A stretch of DNA of 59,633 nt from an uncultured Muribaculaceae bacterium. GTDB lineage: Bacteria; Bacteroidota; Bacteroidia; Bacteroidales; Muribaculaceae. The position numbers were made by a program, and so were the translations under genes. This document shows, piece after piece, positions 33,122-41,697 of this stretch (position 1 is the stretch's first letter; the number at the start of each line of letters is the position of its first letter). Below the pieces are notes generated by a model, which was not told the origin of the DNA, made no database searches, and saw nothing but the letters and a program-made list of their open reading frames with translations. Location of the stretch: assembly GCA_910583795.1 (NCBI GenBank), contig CAJTZQ010000014.1:1-59633 (forward strand), in the 5' to 3' direction.

Positions 33122-33160
33122 AGAAGCGGAATTGTTTAATCTTTAAACAATTCCGCTTCT
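33122..33160 (-). terminator. 18-bp hairpin between phosphodiesterase and phytase genes
   Basis: Perfect arms 33122-33139 and 33143-33160 (AGCGGAATTGTTTAA / TTAAACAATTCCGCT) with a TCT loop. It ends the phosphodiesterase transcript or acts as an attenuator, since the phytase ATG follows 4 nt later and its ribosome entry would be hidden. Confidence 0.75.
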
Positions 33161-33230
33161 TATAAGTTTACAATCGCAGTTTAATCGAAACTATATTATC
33201 TTACAATATTCCGGCATGTTGTATAGGCGT

Positions 33231-34160
33231 TTAGTTATTCCCGGGATTTTCATAGATACTGTTTATGTTCCTTCCAGTCCATGCCTGAGGCTGCTCAATA
33301 CCTAAAATATTGGCAATTGTTGCGGCAACGTCATATTGCATCATCACGTCGGTCACTTTATTCCCTTTTTTTATACGATTGCCATAAACGATGAAGGGAG
33401 TTTCCATCTCCATTAATGTTATTCCACCATGATCTTTGTTTATTCCGCCATGATCGGCGGTCACTACAACCACGGTATCATCCATAATGCCGGCTTTTCT
33501 GACTGCGTCTACAATTCTGCCTACATAAGAGTCAAGCCTTGTCAATATTGAATAATATTCCGGAGTGTCATGTCCTGCCGAATGTCCCGTATGATCAGGT
33601 TCGTCAAAGCATATAGCCACCAAATCTGGTTGTTTCTCCATAATGTATTTTTCAGCCATATCACATAACGCACCGGGATTTTCAGCCGTAGGGAATGCCT
33701 GTTGATGATGGGTCAAGGATAAAGTGTCTACAAGATGCTTGATTCCATCCCATTCGTAAAGCACACCAATCTCCGCATCCGGACGCGCTTCTTTTGTAAT
33801 ATTGAATATAGTTGGGAAAATGCCATGGCTATTCAACACGGGAGAGGGTATTTCAGGGGTCTTTGATCCCCAGGTGGTGTAGCCGTGGATTTCTGTAGGC
33901 GCTCCCATAAACATCGCCGCCCAGTTGGGGGCGCTTGACGAGGGAAGCACACTTCGTTTTTTGAGTGTGTAGCTCCCATCCTTCATAAGTTCCTTGACAT
34001 TTGGCATGTCTGCCTTTTCAACACTATATGCTCCCCAGCCGTCGAGCCCGATAATGACGACATGCTTTGCCAAAGGAGTTTTATAGGTCTCTGCGAGAGC
34101 TGTGTTTAGATTCGTGGCTATTACACACAAAAGTAAAATAATTAAATTTTTAGTACTCAT
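33231..34160 (-). CDS. Exported alkaline phosphatase / type I phosphodiesterase family protein
   Basis: 309 residues with a signal peptide (IILLLCVIATNLNTALA). PF01663-type core: HVVIIGLDGWGAYS near 35 (metal Asp), the nucleophile region VLPSSSAPNWAAMFMGAP near 78 where Ser takes the place of the usual Thr, CFDEPDHTGHSAGHD near 185 (metal Asp and His pair), and VTADHGGINKDHGG near 235. Such enzymes split phosphodiesters, nucleotide pyrophosphates or phosphonates in the periplasm. It has its own promoter and lies next to the phytase gene. Confidence 0.88.
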   Translation of the reverse strand: MSTKNLIILLLCVIATNLNTALAETYKTPLAKHVVIIGLDGWGAYSVEKADMPNVKELMKDGSYTLKKRSVLPSSSAPNWAAMFMGAPTEIHGYTTWGSKTPEIPSPVLNSHGIFPTIFNITKEARPDAEIGVLYEWDGIKHLVDTLSLTHHQQAFPTAENPGALCDMAEKYIMEKQPDLVAICFDEPDHTGHSAGHDTPEYYSILTRLDSYVGRIVDAVRKAGIMDDTVVVVTADHGGINKDHGGITLMEMETPFIVYGNRIKKGNKVTDVMMQYDVAATIANILGIEQPQAWTGRNINSIYENPGNN

Positions 34161-34182
34161 GGTTTGGTATTTTAAGATATTG

Positions 34183-34230
34183 CAAATATAGCAACATCAT
34201 TTTTATTCCAAAATGATTTTTGGAATAAAA
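34183..34230 (-). promoter_or_regulatory. Phosphodiesterase promoter overlapping the mfd terminator hairpin
   Basis: The minus-strand -7 TATATTTG is at 34183-34190 and a TTTG is at 34209-34212 (18-nt spacer). That TTTG lies inside a 13-bp hairpin, TTTTATTCCAAAA/TTTTGGAATAAAA (34201-34213, 34218-34230), which also follows the mfd stop by 35 nt. Confidence 0.6.
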
Positions 34231-34264
34231 TGATGGATAATATTACGATTGTAAGATTGCCTGG

Positions 34265-37200
34265 TCAGACAGGAGTTGCAGCTTCCATTGCCGAGAGGAT
34301 CGAGAGGGCTTCAGAGACTGTGGTGACCTTGTCGATAAGGATAGAGCGTTTTCCTTTCACGTCGCGGAGCTCACAACGGAGTGGGTTGGATTGAAGATAA
34401 GACAGAACTTTCCCGAAAGCGGGACTCTGATAATAAGCTTTATTATCATCGCCTACAAAATACACCCTCAGTTTATTCCCTTTCAAAGCAAGACGTTCGA
34501 TTCCGAGGCGACGTGCCGACATTCTTAAGGGGACAACCTTGATAAGTTCTTCAGAAATCGCAGGAATCGTGCCGAACCGGTCTTTAAGGTGGTTGCGGAA
34601 TTCCTCAATCTGTGCAGGAGTCTCCATATTGTCAAGTTGCTGGTAAAGACTTATACGTTCGCTTTCCTGTGGCACATAGTCCGGGGGGAGACGAAGTTCA
34701 AGATCGCTCTCAATCGTGCAGTCGGCAACAAATTCTTCCTCTTTGCCGGCGTTAAGATCTTCAAACTCTTCGGCAAATTCCTCCGTCTTCAATTCGAGTA
34801 CAGATTCCTTGAGAATTTTCTGATAAGCCTCGTAGCCCAGATCCGCAATAAATCCGCTCTGCTCGGCACCGAGGAGGTTGCCGGCGCCGCGGATATCGAG
34901 ATCCTGCATGGCGATATGGATTCCGCTTCCGAGATCGCTGAAATTCTCGATAGCCTGAAGCCTTCTCCGTGCCACGGGAGTGAGTGGGTTCCCCGGAGGC
35001 ACAAGCAGATAACAAAACGCCTTCTTATTGTTGCGCCCTACCCTTCCGCGCAACTGATGAAGCTCGCTTAGTCCGAAGTTCTGAGCATTATTGATCAGTA
35101 TTGTGTTTACATTCGGCATGTCGATACCGTTCTCCACTATTGTGGTAGAAAGCAACACATCGTAGTCGTGGGCTGCAAAATCAAGTATCGCCTTCTCGAG
35201 CTTTTCGGGAGGCATCTGCCCGTGGGCTGTCACGATCCTTATGCCAGGCACAAGTCTACGCAAAGTGTTTTCAATCGTGGCGAGGTTTTCAATGCGGTTT
35301 GAAATGAAGAAGACCTGTCCGTTCCGGCTTAATTCAAACGCGACAGCTTCCTTTATCACGTCATCGTCAAAAGTTGAAACATTAGTCACGATAGGCTGAC
35401 GGTTTGCCGGAGGGGTGTTTAGGGAAGATAGGTCGCGAGCCCCCATAAGGGAGAATTGGAGTGTTCGCGGAATGGGAGTGGCGCTCATTGTCAGAGTGTC
35501 GACATTCACCTTAAGCTGTTTCAATTTTTCCTTTACGGCAACTCCAAACTTTTGTTCCTCGTCGACAATAAGAAGACCGAGATCCTTGAATTTCACGCCT
35601 TTGCCAATGAGCTTGTGAGTGCCTATGATGATATCCACTTTTCCGGCTTCAAGATCTGCAAGAATTTGTTTCACCTCTTTCGGCTTTTTTGCACGGGAGA
35701 TAAATTCCACTCTCACGGGTAGATCTTTAAGACGCTCCGAAAAAGTGTGATAGTGTTGCATGGCGAGCACTGTTGTCGGCACGAGCACGGCGGTCTGTTT
35801 GCTGTCGGCGGCAGCCTTGAATGCTGCGCGGATCGCTATTTCCGTCTTTCCGAAACCAACGTCGCCGCATATGAGGCGATCCATCGGGCGAGCCGATTCC
35901 ATATCCGCTTTCACGTCTTGTGTTGCCTTAAGCTGGTCGGGAGTATCCTCGTAGATGAAACTTGCCTCCAACTCTTGCTGAAGATAAGAGTCTGGAGCGA
36001 ATGCAAATCCTTTTTCCTGGCGGCGCGCGGCATAAAGTTTTATAAGGTCGCGCGCGATATCCTTCATCTTTGTCTTTGTCTTGTCTTTCAGACGTTGCCA
36101 GGCACCGGAACCGAGTTTGCTGATTTTAGGGGGTACACCTTCCTTGCCTCGATATTTCGACAGTTTGTGGAGCGCATGGATAGAGACGAGCACCATGTCG
36201 TCGTTTTGGAAGAGGAGTTTTATCATCTCCTGCGGACGTCCGTTGACGTCGGTCTTCACAAGTCCGCCGAACTTGGCGATTCCATGATCTATGTGTACGA
36301 TATAATCGCCCGTTTCGATCTGCTGCAGTTCTTTAAGCGACAGGGCAAGTTTTCCGCCTCGCGCCCGGTCGCTTTTCAGATTATATTTATGGAATCGGTC
36401 GAAAATCTGATGGTCTGTGAAAAAGCAGTATTTTGTCTCATGGTCAACAAATCCTTCGTGGATTGTATGATCCACGGGGGTGAAGCTGATTTTATCGCCA
36501 CGGTCTTCAAAAATTGCTTTAAGACGTGCGTTTTGGTAAGGGGTATCGCTGAGAATCAGAATCTGATAGCCGTCTGAAAGAAATTTTGAGAAAGACTCGG
36601 ATATAAGATTGAAATTCTTATGATATATAGTCTGAAGAGAGCAGTCGAAGTGTAGGGTGGCGTTGGGGTTGAGGGTTGAGGGTTTAGGGTTTAGGGCTGA
36701 GGGGTCATCATCTTTGGGAATGAGGGGAGAAAGTGTCGAGTTGCCGAATTCTATCAGTTTCATATTGTGGAGACGGTTTACGAAGGCATCGTAGTCAACC
36801 ACATTTTTCATTGCATCGGTTTCTCCTTCGCCGGTGACAACAACCGCGTCGGAAAGCGTTTCGGAAGAAATGGTTTTGATCCGGCTGATCAACCAGTCGA
36901 CCGACTGACAGATCACGACAGTGGATGCGTCGGCAAACTCGAGCAGACTCACTCCATCGTCGGTATCCGCCCCCATTCCTGCAGGTATTATGGAAACTTC
37001 CTCAAGCCTTGTCTCCGAAAGTTGGGTCTCCACATTGAATGCACGGATAGAGTCTATCTCGTCATCGAAAAAATCTATACGATAAGGGAGCTCACCGGAG
37101 AATGAATAGACGTCAAGAATTGATCCGCGCACAGCAAACTGACCGGGCTCGTAGACATAGTCCACTTCCTTAAATCCCAGTTCACGCAGTCTTACCCTGA

Positions 37201-37666
37201 CTTTCCCCATGTCGGCTTTCCTTCCGGAATGGAGCTCGAGGGTAAGGTCAGAGAGGGTCTTTGCCGGGGGCACTTTTTCGGCGAGCGCCTCCGGACATGT
37301 GACCACCCATGTAGGATGGTCTTTCCGTTTCCATGAGTCGAGAGTCTCTGTGCGCAAAATCCTTGAGGGGGGATCGGGCTGTCCGTATTTTATGTCGCGC
37401 CGATAACCGCTCGGAAAGATAGCGGCTCTCTCCTCGCCTGCAATCTGGCATAGGTCATGATAGATGTAGCCGGCGGCATCAATGTCGTCGGCTACTATGA
37501 TATATGGTGTCTTACGAGGTTTAAGGGCTGCGAACAGCATTGCGGGTGCGCTACCCTTCAAACCTGTGAGCGCGATGCGCTCTGTTTTCTTGTCGTCTAT
37601 AAGGGTCTCCAGCGCTTTTATTCGCGCGGGAGTGGCGAAAAGACTGTCGGCTTCTCTTAGTTTCAC
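34265..37666 (-). CDS. mfd: Transcription-repair coupling factor Mfd
   Basis: 1133 residues, normal for Mfd, starting at GTG 37666 in a GTGA overlap with the protease stop. It removes RNA polymerase stalled at lesions and recruits UvrAB. Order: UvrB-like domain with KGSAPAMLFAALKPRKTP, GYRRDIKYGQPDPPSRILR and VRGSILDVYSFSGELPYRIDFFDDE; a RNA-polymerase-interaction Tudor-like part near 440-510 (LQQIETGDYIVHIDHGIAKF); a RecG-like helicase with Walker A GDVGFGKTEIA near 600, DEEQKFG, SATPIPRTLQ, the TRG-type HQLRGRVGRNNKKAFCYLL; and a C-terminal D7 domain. Around residues 320-340 an in-frame insert (SALNPKPSTLNPNATL) is encoded by telomere-like heptamers. Confidence 0.97.
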   Translation of the reverse strand: MKLREADSLFATPARIKALETLIDDKKTERIALTGLKGSAPAMLFAALKPRKTPYIIVADDIDAAGYIYHDLCQIAGEERAAIFPSGYRRDIKYGQPDPPSRILRTETLDSWKRKDHPTWVVTCPEALAEKVPPAKTLSDLTLELHSGRKADMGKVRVRLRELGFKEVDYVYEPGQFAVRGSILDVYSFSGELPYRIDFFDDEIDSIRAFNVETQLSETRLEEVSIIPAGMGADTDDGVSLLEFADASTVVICQSVDWLISRIKTISSETLSDAVVVTGEGETDAMKNVVDYDAFVNRLHNMKLIEFGNSTLSPLIPKDDDPSALNPKPSTLNPNATLHFDCSLQTIYHKNFNLISESFSKFLSDGYQILILSDTPYQNARLKAIFEDRGDKISFTPVDHTIHEGFVDHETKYCFFTDHQIFDRFHKYNLKSDRARGGKLALSLKELQQIETGDYIVHIDHGIAKFGGLVKTDVNGRPQEMIKLLFQNDDMVLVSIHALHKLSKYRGKEGVPPKISKLGSGAWQRLKDKTKTKMKDIARDLIKLYAARRQEKGFAFAPDSYLQQELEASFIYEDTPDQLKATQDVKADMESARPMDRLICGDVGFGKTEIAIRAAFKAAADSKQTAVLVPTTVLAMQHYHTFSERLKDLPVRVEFISRAKKPKEVKQILADLEAGKVDIIIGTHKLIGKGVKFKDLGLLIVDEEQKFGVAVKEKLKQLKVNVDTLTMSATPIPRTLQFSLMGARDLSSLNTPPANRQPIVTNVSTFDDDVIKEAVAFELSRNGQVFFISNRIENLATIENTLRRLVPGIRIVTAHGQMPPEKLEKAILDFAAHDYDVLLSTTIVENGIDMPNVNTILINNAQNFGLSELHQLRGRVGRNNKKAFCYLLVPPGNPLTPVARRRLQAIENFSDLGSGIHIAMQDLDIRGAGNLLGAEQSGFIADLGYEAYQKILKESVLELKTEEFAEEFEDLNAGKEEEFVADCTIESDLELRLPPDYVPQESERISLYQQLDNMETPAQIEEFRNHLKDRFGTIPAISEELIKVVPLRMSARRLGIERLALKGNKLRVYFVGDDNKAYYQSPAFGKVLSYLQSNPLRCELRDVKGKRSILIDKVTTVSEALSILSAMEAATPV
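36655..36705. repeat. GGGTTTA/GGGTTGA heptamers inside mfd
   Basis: The plus strand reads GGGTTGAGGGTTGAGGGTTT and then AGGGTTTAGGGCTGAGGGG. This is the same word set as the intergenic arrays at 16371 and 46570, here kept in frame inside a conserved gene, in the linker between the UvrB-like and later domains. Confidence 0.85.
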
Positions 37667-39363
37667 TTTTTAGTCTCCGTTTGGTTTTGCGGTGTCAGGA
37701 TTTTAGAGAGGGTCGCCTTGTCGGAAAGTATTTCTTCGGCTTTCTTTAACGCAGGATCGCTTTTGAGATCCTGGATAAGTTTACCCTTGTCGAAATAGTA
37801 ACGGCTTGCAATCTCGGCGCCGAGATATTCCGAAATTTCTTTACGCTTCGTGTCAAGGTCTTTGTTGAGGTTATGTGTGAGCAATGGCGTCAGCGCGTCT
37901 AAGGCTGCTTTGGTCTCATCGTTCATATACCCTTCCTGTTCGGCAACCTCCCGAAGTTTCTTCACAAGTTCCTCACACAGTTTGTCATACTCAAGTTTTG
38001 TCGGATCTATACTCTTTTTGAAATCTTCATACATTTCGTCTGTGACTTCAAATTCCCATGCCGACGGGATTGTCGGATGAGTGTTGGCATATTTGTTGGC
38101 GTAGTCGAAAATCCAGAAATCGCGCATAAGATTGTAGGAAAGGCGACTAACATCACCCCATTCAACCTCAATGTCGGGTTTCAGACCTCCTCCGTCGCGC
38201 ACTTCCCTGCCGTGGAGTGTCTTGTAGACATTTGTCAGTGAATCGGGGGTGCGCGCCACAGATCCGTCAGGATTGCGATGGGAATAGTCGAGAGCCTGTA
38301 TCAGGCGTCCCGAAGGTATGTAATATTTTGCTATTGTCACTTTGAGCAGACCGTCGTAAGGCATTGGCATTGTGCTTTGCACAAGCCCTTTGCCGAAGCT
38401 TCTTGTGCCGATAAGTACTGCACGGTCGAGATCTTGCAGGGAGCCTGCCGTGATTTCGGAAGCAGAGGCAGATCCCCCGTCGATCAGCACGGCAAGTGGA
38501 ATGTCAGGAAAAATCGGGGTGCGCGTGGTTTTATAAATTTTTTCGGTTGATGCGTCCTTGCCACGAGTGCGCAACACTTCGGTCCCTTTGGGAACAAAGT
38601 TTCCCACTATGTCTACCGCAGCCTCAAGGAGTCCTCCTCCGTTGCCGCGAAGATCGAGCACGATCTTGTCGACAGCAGGATTTTTCTGAAAAGCTTCAAG
38701 TGCCTCCCGCACGTCTTTCCCGCTGTTGGCGATAAATTGTGTGAGACGGATATAACCGGTGTTGCCGTTTATCACATCCCAATAAGGCACAGATGGCTCC
38801 ACATATTTGCTTCGGACAATGTCGAAAGTGAGAATGGAATCTGCGACATACGGACGGTTCACTGTCACTTTCACCGGTGTGCCCGCCTGCCCTCTAAGAA
38901 GCTTTGTGACTGCAGTTGACCCCATTTCAGAGGTGTCGACTGAATCCACACGGATAATTTTATCTCCGCTTCTCACTCCCGCTTTAGCCGACGGGGTCCC
39001 TTCGATCGGTGCCGAAATATATGTCATGCTGTCGCGTTGCATGACGAAGCTTCCGATTCCGGCATAATCCAGTTCGCCGGTAGTCATCTGAGTCAGCTCG
39101 GAGCGTGACTCAGAATCATAGTACACGGTGTAAGGGTCAACAGTGGAAAGAAATGCCTGTATTGCAGCGTCGAAAGCTTCCTTGGGGCGTATGGTGTCGA
39201 CATAAGTCATTTCAACACCTTTCACTATAGAATTGAAAGTGTTGAGATTTCTGTTGACGGCTGCATCATGACTTGTCTTCGGAGTCTGTGCGCATATCGG
39301 AAGAATAGCGGCTCCTGCGGTTATTATTCCTGCGATTGAAAGGATATGTTTGCGGATTATCAT
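37663..39363 (-). CDS. C-terminal processing peptidase (S41)
   Basis: About 566 residues from ATG 39363 (MIIRKHILSIAGIITAGAAI); the farther start at 39405 is a poor choice. A signal peptide ends ILPICAQ. An N-terminal helical part (about 25-80) is followed by a PDZ domain (about 88-170; GIGSFVMQRDSMTYIS, AGVRSGDKIIRVDS) and the protease domain with LDLRGNGGGLLEAAVDI, the nucleophile Ser in IDGGSASASEITAGSL near 305 and the Lys in GTRSFGKGLVQ near 331. It degrades or trims periplasmic proteins with exposed C-termini. It overlaps mfd by 4 nt. Confidence 0.95.
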   Translation of the reverse strand: MIIRKHILSIAGIITAGAAILPICAQTPKTSHDAAVNRNLNTFNSIVKGVEMTYVDTIRPKEAFDAAIQAFLSTVDPYTVYYDSESRSELTQMTTGELDYAGIGSFVMQRDSMTYISAPIEGTPSAKAGVRSGDKIIRVDSVDTSEMGSTAVTKLLRGQAGTPVKVTVNRPYVADSILTFDIVRSKYVEPSVPYWDVINGNTGYIRLTQFIANSGKDVREALEAFQKNPAVDKIVLDLRGNGGGLLEAAVDIVGNFVPKGTEVLRTRGKDASTEKIYKTTRTPIFPDIPLAVLIDGGSASASEITAGSLQDLDRAVLIGTRSFGKGLVQSTMPMPYDGLLKVTIAKYYIPSGRLIQALDYSHRNPDGSVARTPDSLTNVYKTLHGREVRDGGGLKPDIEVEWGDVSRLSYNLMRDFWIFDYANKYANTHPTIPSAWEFEVTDEMYEDFKKSIDPTKLEYDKLCEELVKKLREVAEQEGYMNDETKAALDALTPLLTHNLNKDLDTKRKEISEYLGAEIASRYYFDKGKLIQDLKSDPALKKAEEILSDKATLSKILTPQNQTETKK

Positions 39364-39454
39364 TTGTGGAAAATTATCGGTGTGAAAGATAAAAGAGTGA
39401 GACACAGCAAGCGTCTCAAAATTTTAAACGTCTGTCTGTGCCCCTCGGTTTATC

Positions 39455-41044
39455 TTAAGCCTGATTGTCGTGAGAATGTGGCGTCGGCGGATAGTCTACA
39501 GTGTAGTGAAGTCCACGGCTTTCCTTGCGTTCACGAGCCTGTCGCATTATGAGATATGCCACATTGATCATGTTGCGGAGTTCGCACAGTTCGCGGCTGG
39601 GCTTGCTGACCTTAAAGAGCTTTTCAGTCTCCTCATACAATATGTCGAGACGGTTCCATGCACGGTCAAGGCGCAGGTCGCTACGGACGATACCTACATA
39701 ATATCCCATTATCTGGTTCACCTCCTTGATGCTTTGGGTGATAAGCACCATCTCTTCAGGATGTGCCGTGCCTTCGTCGTTCCATTCGGGCACATCGTTG
39801 CGGAAGTCGTAACCTTTGACAGCTTCAGTGGCGTGTCGTGCGGCTGCATCGGCATATACCACAGCCTCGATAAGGGAGTTGCTTGCAAGGCGATTGCCTC
39901 CGTGAAGACCTGTGCAGCTGCACTCTCCGAGAGCGTAGAGGCGTTTGATTGATGATTCACCGTTGAGATCCACCTTTATGCCTCCGCAAAGGTAGTGGGC
40001 TGCGGGAGCGACAGGGATCATGTCTTTTGTGATGTCGATTCCAAGAGAGAGACATTTCTCATAGATTGTGGGGAAATGACGTTTTGTCTCTTCGGGGTCT
40101 TTATGGGTTACGTCAAGATATACGTGGTCAGTGCCGTGCATTTTCATCTCCGAGTCGATGGCACGCGCCACAATGTCGCGTGGTGCGAGGGAAAGACGCG
40201 GATCATATTTCTGCATGAATTCTTCTCCGTCGAGATTCCGGAGCACGGCTCCGTATCCGCGCATTGCCTCGGTGATGAGGAAGGACGGGCGGTCGCCGGG
40301 ATGATAGAGTGCAGTGGGGTGGAATTGAATGAATTCCATGTCTTTGACTGTTCCTTTTGCACGATAGACCATTGCGATGCCGTCTCCTGTGGCAATGAGC
40401 GGGTTTGTGGTTGTGGTGTAGACCGCACCCACGCCGCCGGTAGCCATTACCGTGACTTTGGCGAGGAACGTGTCGGTCTGACCGGTGATTTCATCGAGTA
40501 TATATGCGCCGTAGCAAGTGATGTCGGGCGTACGCCGGGTCACTATTTTGCCGAGGTGATGCTGCGTGATGATCTCGAGAGCGAAGTGATTGTCGAAGAT
40601 ATCGATGTTAGGATTGTTTTTTACTTCCTCTACAAGGCTTGTCTGGATCTCTGCGCCTGTGTTGTCGGCATGATGAAGTATGCGGAATTCGGAGTGTCCC
40701 CCTTCTCGGTGGAGGTCGAAGTTGCCGTCTTCCTTTTTGTCGAAGTTCACGCCCCAGCCTATGAGTTCTTTGATTTGTGAGGGTGCGTTTTTCACTACTT
40801 TTTCAACGGCTGCGGGGTCAGAGAGCCAGTCGCCGGCTATCATTGTGTCGTTGATGTGCTTGTCGAAATCGTCGACTTCAAGGTTAGTCACGCTTGCCAC
40901 GCCCCCTTGAGCGAAATAGGTGTTCGCCTCATCAAGAGTGGATTTGCATATGATTGCCACTTTTCCTTTTGAAGCGGCTTTTAGGGCAAAGCTCATTCCG
41001 GCGATGCCCGAACCGATTACAAGATAATCGTATCGATAAACCAT
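39455..41044 (-). CDS. nadB: L-aspartate oxidase
   Basis: 529 residues, normal length. It makes iminoaspartate from L-aspartate for quinolinate and NAD synthesis; in anaerobes fumarate accepts the electrons. The FAD dinucleotide fold YLVIGSGIAGMSFALKA is at 6-22, STLDEANTYFAQGGVAS near 36-52, the active-site region EFIQFHPTALYHPGDRPSFL near 230-250, RDIVARAIDSEM near 285, YLCGGIKVDLNGESSI near 345 and the helical C-terminus with WNRLDILYEETEKLF. nadA and nadC are not in the window. It is first in a nadB-protease-mfd minus-strand series with gaps of 91 nt and -4 nt. Confidence 0.96.
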   Translation of the reverse strand: MVYRYDYLVIGSGIAGMSFALKAASKGKVAIICKSTLDEANTYFAQGGVASVTNLEVDDFDKHINDTMIAGDWLSDPAAVEKVVKNAPSQIKELIGWGVNFDKKEDGNFDLHREGGHSEFRILHHADNTGAEIQTSLVEEVKNNPNIDIFDNHFALEIITQHHLGKIVTRRTPDITCYGAYILDEITGQTDTFLAKVTVMATGGVGAVYTTTTNPLIATGDGIAMVYRAKGTVKDMEFIQFHPTALYHPGDRPSFLITEAMRGYGAVLRNLDGEEFMQKYDPRLSLAPRDIVARAIDSEMKMHGTDHVYLDVTHKDPEETKRHFPTIYEKCLSLGIDITKDMIPVAPAAHYLCGGIKVDLNGESSIKRLYALGECSCTGLHGGNRLASNSLIEAVVYADAAARHATEAVKGYDFRNDVPEWNDEGTAHPEEMVLITQSIKEVNQIMGYYVGIVRSDLRLDRAWNRLDILYEETEKLFKVSKPSRELCELRNMINVAYLIMRQARERKESRGLHYTVDYPPTPHSHDNQA

Positions 41045-41141
41045 AATCAGATCAATTATTCGTTTAGTCAGATCAGTTACTTTTGAGAGTTACTGGGTAA
41101 GCGCCGGAACGTGCCAATTTCGACGGATGCCTATCAACAAG

Positions 41142-41149
41142 CAAAGTTA
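41142..41149 (-). promoter_or_regulatory. -7 promoter box of nadB
   Basis: TAACTTTG on the minus strand, leaving a leader of about 90 nt before the nadB ATG. The leader contains TGATCTGACTAAA and TGATCTGATTATG as a near-repeat. I do not recognise an NAD-sensing riboswitch in it. Confidence 0.5.
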
Positions 41150-41170
41150 ATAAAAAAATATAACAAAAAA

Positions 41171-41203
41171 CCGGATAAACACTTGAAATCAGTGTTTATC
41201 CGG
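41171..41203 (-). terminator. Terminator of the 107-residue gene
   Basis: 13-bp perfect stem CCGGATAAACACT/AGTGTTTATCCGG (41171-41183, 41191-41203) with a T-tract on the minus-strand side (AACAAAAAA on plus), 30 nt after the stop. Confidence 0.9.
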
Positions 41204-41232
41204 CTTTTGATGCGATATTTATTGTCTTGACA

Positions 41233-41556
41233 TCAGTTGTGGTCGTCATAGCGGGCGTTTTTGTCAAGGTTCTCATAGCCTGCTCTTACCTCCATCTGTC
41301 GCTCCATATTGTCTTTGAGTTTTTTGAGATTGTCGTCGTCGAGCACTGGATAGGTTCCCTTATGGGTGTCATAATCTTCTATCTTCGGTTGAAGAAGATT
41401 CTTACATAATTTGCCGGGGAATTTTTCTTTGATTGAATCATAAAGCCTGTCCTCGATATGTTTTAGCTCTTCTGATTTTTCGAATTCTTCGCGGGTGCCG
41501 TCAAAGGGGACAATGTATTTGTCAGAATCCCCGAAACTTAAGATAAATGCTTTCAT
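41233..41556 (-). CDS. Small conserved-looking protein, unknown function
   Basis: 107 residues, soluble and highly charged. MKAFILSFGDSDKYIVPFDG suggests a short beta-hairpin start, followed by long charged helices (EEFEKSEELKHIEDRLYDSI and EDYDTHKGTYPVLDDDNLKK). It looks like a Bacteroidales-specific family but I cannot name it. It is a single-gene unit with a good terminator. Confidence 0.75.
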   Translation of the reverse strand: MKAFILSFGDSDKYIVPFDGTREEFEKSEELKHIEDRLYDSIKEKFPGKLCKNLLQPKIEDYDTHKGTYPVLDDDNLKKLKDNMERQMEVRAGYENLDKNARYDDHN

Positions 41557-41697
41557 AATAAAGTTGTCTTTTTTGATATTATCTTCCCTAAGGAAGCTTA
41601 TAGTTTCTAAGATTAAACACTATCGTGCCCCCATGGGTTCACCGTTATAACGGTAATCCCAATTTACATTGATAAGTTTGCGCCTATCTACAAAAAC

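Noticed and set aside
36655..36705. Eukaryotic telomere contamination
   Set aside because: The heptamers are in frame inside a bacterial mfd gene and match the words of nearby intergenic arrays.
39470..40910. Plus-strand genes opposite nadB (160 and 261 codons)
   Set aside because: They are antisense shadows of a clear nadB gene with Cys/His-rich unnatural composition.
41057..41150. NAD riboswitch in the nadB leader
   Set aside because: The leader is long enough but I could not match a known riboswitch consensus; only a promoter and a near-repeat are visible.
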